From an uncultured Frankiales bacterium (GTDB lineage Bacteria; Actinomycetota; Actinomycetes; Mycobacteriales; SCTD01): a stretch of DNA of 19,114 nt. The position numbers and the translations under genes are program-made. Below, piece after piece: positions 17,423-19,114 of the stretch. Position 1 is the first letter of the stretch; each line of letters starts with the position of its first letter. The DNA is taken from contig CAMLIA010000066.1 in assembly GCA_946479905.1 (NCBI GenBank), forward strand, positions 1 to 19,114, given 5' to 3'. Below the pieces are notes generated by a model that ran no database searches, was not told the origin of the DNA, and saw only the letters and a program-made list of their open reading frames with translations.

Positions 17423-17435
17423 GCCGGGCAGCGTA
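17423..17435 (-). promoter_or_regulatory. Leaderless -10 box (TACGCT) of mshC
   Basis: TACGCT (17435-17430, minus strand) lies seven bases before ATG 17422, between the kinase-fold gene's stop and mshC. It would let mshC be expressed apart from the upstream genes. Confidence 0.5.
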
Positions 17436-17441
17436 GTCGGG

Positions 17442-18218
17442 CTAGTAGGGCGGCCAGGGGATCGCCGGCCAGTCCTCGCTCGGCATCGGGTGCAGCCCGG
17501 TCAGGAGCAGGTGCTCGACCCGCTGGACGGTACGCCGCACCTCGCGTCGCGTGAGGTGGTCGCTCAGGGCCTCGCCCAGCGCGCCGTACAGCTCGCTCTG
17601 GAGCCGCTCCAGGACCGAGACGGCCTCCTCGGTGAGCGGCTCCCCGCGCCACTGCCAGATCAGCGTCCGGAGCTTGTCGTCGACGGAGAAGCAGACCCCG
17701 TGGTCGACGCCGTAGACCCGGCCGTCAGGGGTCGGGAGCAGGTGCCCGCCCTTGCGGTCGGCGTTGTTGATGACGGCGTCGAGGACGCACAGCCGCTGGA
17801 TGTCGGGGTGCGTGCCGTGGGCCAGGTCCTGCAGGTCGACGGTCTCGTCGACCTCGACCCAGAACTGGCACATCCCCGGTCCGAACGGCCCGTCGCGCAG
17901 CACGGTCGGAGGCACCAGGTCCCACCCGGTCGCCTCGCTCACGAGGAAGGCGGAGACCTCCCGGCCGGCGAGGGTGCCGTCAGGGAAGTCCCAGAGCGGC
18001 CGTTCACCTCGTACCGGCTTGTAGACGCAGGTGGCCGTCACGCCGTCGAGGGTCGTCGTGCAGTAGAGCGTCGCGTTGCTGGCGTCGATGAGCCGGCCCT
18101 CGACCTCCAGCACGCCGTCCGAGAGCAGCCGACGCTCGTCGGGGGTCAGCGGCGGTGCCCGTTCTGCCGCGGGCAGATGTGCCCCTCCGGGTCCAGCGGC
18201 AGGCTGCACAGCGGGCAC
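17442..18218 (-). CDS. SCO1664-family protein, PI3/PI4-kinase-like fold
   Basis: This 258-residue protein belongs to the actinobacterial SCO1664 family (TIGR03843), which has a phosphatidylinositol-3/4-kinase-like core; the substrate is unknown. Visible are a possible ATP lysine in CVYKP (Lys67), Glu87 in AGREVS, a catalytic loop NNADRKGGH (151-159, Asp154) and the metal-binding DHG (Asp172). The core therefore looks active. The GTG at 18218 is the first start in frame (18209 is an alternative); both lie inside the DUF3090 gene, giving a 64-73 base overlap. The conserved segment beginning near residue 30 leaves no later usable start. Neighbours DUF3090 and a histidine phosphatase recur with this family, suggesting a phosphorylation module. 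Confidence 0.9.
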   Translation of the reverse strand: MPAVQPAAGPGGAHLPAAERAPPLTPDERRLLSDGVLEVEGRLIDASNATLYCTTTLDGVTATCVYKPVRGERPLWDFPDGTLAGREVSAFLVSEATGWDLVPPTVLRDGPFGPGMCQFWVEVDETVDLQDLAHGTHPDIQRLCVLDAVINNADRKGGHLLPTPDGRVYGVDHGVCFSVDDKLRTLIWQWRGEPLTEEAVSVLERLQSELYGALGEALSDHLTRREVRRTVQRVEHLLLTGLHPMPSEDWPAIPWPPY

Positions 18219-18700
18219 GGCGGGCGGCCGGCGGCGACGACCCGCAGGGCGCGCGCGATGAAGGCGCGGGCCATCTCGGCGGTGATCCGCACCCGCAGCG
18301 CGTCGGGGCCCTCGTCGGCGTCGGTGAGCGGCTCGACGTCGGCGACGCCCTCGTCGGCCTGGGCGAGGGCCTCCACGACGAGCCGCTCGCCGTCGGTCTC
18401 CCAGGCCAGCCCCATGGTGCCGACCCGGAACTCCTCCTCGACCGGGGCGTCGAGCGGGGCGGTGTCCTCGAGCTCGCGCGGGGCGCTCGCCGGCACGTCC
18501 GCGTCGGTCTGCCGGCGGACGGTGTCGAGCAGCTCCTCGAGCCGCTCGGCGAGCACCTGCACCTGCACCTTCTCCAGCGCCACGCTCACGACGCGGCCGT
18601 TCCCGCTGGCCTGCAGGTAGAAGGTGCGGTCGCCGGGCTGGCCGACCGTCCCGGCGACGAAGCGCTCGGGCGGGTCGAAGACGTGGACCTGACGGGGCAC
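18146..18700 (-). CDS. DUF3090 family protein with C-terminal zinc-ribbon-like motif
   Basis: This 184-residue protein belongs to DUF3090 (TIGR03847), of unknown function. The N-terminus MPRQVHVFDPPERFVAGTVG and a beta-rich segment with FYLQASGNGRVVSVALEKVQ are followed by helical regions. The C-terminus ends in CPLC, then GHICPR, giving three cysteines and a histidine likely to bind zinc. That conserved tail lies over the start of the kinase-fold gene, so the overlap is genuine rather than a wrong stop. The GTG start follows a TAGGCT box by six bases, and the gap to the phosphatase stop is nine bases. Together with the kinase-fold protein and phosphatase, it forms a set conserved across actinobacteria. 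Confidence 0.92.
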   Translation of the reverse strand: MPRQVHVFDPPERFVAGTVGQPGDRTFYLQASGNGRVVSVALEKVQVQVLAERLEELLDTVRRQTDADVPASAPRELEDTAPLDAPVEEEFRVGTMGLAWETDGERLVVEALAQADEGVADVEPLTDADEGPDALRVRITAEMARAFIARALRVVAAGRPPCPLCSLPLDPEGHICPRQNGHRR

Positions 18701-18712
18701 GAGATCAGCCTA
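18701..18712 (-). promoter_or_regulatory. Leaderless -10 box (TAGGCT) of the DUF3090 gene
   Basis: TAGGCT (18712-18707, minus strand) is six bases before GTG 18700. Its TAG is the stop codon of the phosphatase gene, the same arrangement as at 531-536. Confidence 0.45.
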
Positions 18713-19114
18713 TGCGCCGGCGCCGCCACCGACAGCGGCATCGCTGGAGCGCCTCCTGCGGGACTTCTTCGGCGGCGGCAGCAGGTCTGCCACGCCCCCG
18801 CCGGTGTCGTTGACGCGGACCACGAACGGGCGCGTGTCGGTGTAGCGGATGATCGTCACCGAGCACGGGTCGACGACGATCCGCTGGAACTGGTCGAGGT
18901 GCAGGCCGAGGGCGTCGGCCACGATCGCCTTGATGACGTCGCCGTGGCTGCAGGCGAGCCAGGTGGCGTCCGGGCCGAGCTTGGCGTTCCAGTCCCGGAC
19001 CGCCGCCACCGCGCGGTTGGAGGTCTCCCGCAGCGGCTCGCCCTCCGGTCCGGGGAAGACGGCGGCGCTGGGGTGCTGCTGCACCACCTTCCACAGCGGG
19101 TCCTTCGCGAGCTC
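18710..19114 (-). CDS. Histidine phosphatase/phosphomutase, MSMEG_4193-like (5' end cut by window)
   Basis: These are the C-terminal 134 residues of a phosphoglycerate-mutase-like histidine phosphatase, probably of the MSMEG_4193 group (TIGR03848) found beside DUF3090 genes. LACSHGDVIKAIV (53-65 of the visible part) carries the second catalytic histidine, and PEGEPLRETSNR (23-34) corresponds to the mid-domain acidic region. The RHG motif with the phosphorylated histidine lies beyond the right edge. The tail is basic and then Gly/Ala-rich, likely disordered. The reading frame is open to the last base, so the GTG at 19087 is not taken as the start. It may reverse a phosphorylation made by the kinase-fold protein, but the substrate is unknown. 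Confidence 0.9.
   Translation of the reverse strand, partial: ELAKDPLWKVVQQHPSAAVFPGPEGEPLRETSNRAVAAVRDWNAKLGPDATWLACSHGDVIKAIVADALGLHLDQFQRIVVDPCSVTIIRYTDTRPFVVRVNDTGGGVADLLPPPKKSRRRRSSDAAVGGGAGA

Overview
The window is very GC-rich DNA from an actinomycete-type bacterium (Actinomycetota). Two things support this. First, mshC is present, a mycothiol gene confined to that phylum. Second, it sits in an actinobacterial gene block: metH, universal stress protein, PAC2 protein, small Cys/His protein, mshC, SCO1664-family protein, DUF3090, phosphoglycerate-mutase-like phosphatase. From memory, the same order of families (RecB-like nuclease, metH, PAC2, mshC, SCO1664 family, DUF3090, phosphomutase) occurs in Mycobacterium and Streptomyces, downstream of the Pup-proteasome region. 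I cannot name the genus.

Layout. (1) 1-893, minus: a site-2-protease-like M50 membrane peptidase cut by the window edge, preceded by a 119-aa unrecognised protein. (2) 984-1868, plus: RecB/AddB-type nuclease with an Fe-S-type cysteine set. (3) 1931-6003, plus: adducin-like class II aldolase, then two paralogous proteins that each carry two alpha/beta-hydrolase domains and overlap by four bases. (4) 5936-7558, minus: HAD phosphatase and a dolichol-phosphate-mannose-synthase-like glycosyltransferase. (5) 7904-10068, plus: two translationally coupled family-2 glycosyltransferases, convergent with a secreted GH16 glycan hydrolase (10053-10964, minus). (6) 11112-14639, minus: cobalamin-dependent methionine synthase. 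(7) 14719-16208, plus: UspA, PAC2 and a 63-aa Cys/His-rich protein as one tight operon. (8) 16205-19114, minus: mshC, a PI3/4-kinase-fold protein, DUF3090 and a histidine phosphatase cut by the right edge.

Blocks 3 to 5 (about 1.9-11.0 kb) look like an accessory insert, rich in sugar and glycan functions, between the recB-like gene and metH. Three glycosyltransferases, a glycan hydrolase, a HAD phosphatase, an aldolase-like protein and two odd hydrolases could together build and trim a surface or secreted glycan. That is inference, because no polymerase, flippase or nucleotide-sugar enzyme lies in the window.

Regulation. Six genes have a TANNNT -10-like hexamer exactly 6 or 7 bases before the start codon, the layout of leaderless transcripts. 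In two of them the upstream gene's TAG stop codon is the first half of that hexamer. Clear inverted repeats lie after the 6701-7558 glycosyltransferase gene and in the leaders of that gene and of the GH16 gene. No tRNA, rRNA, insertion sequence, CRISPR array or recognisable riboswitch was seen.
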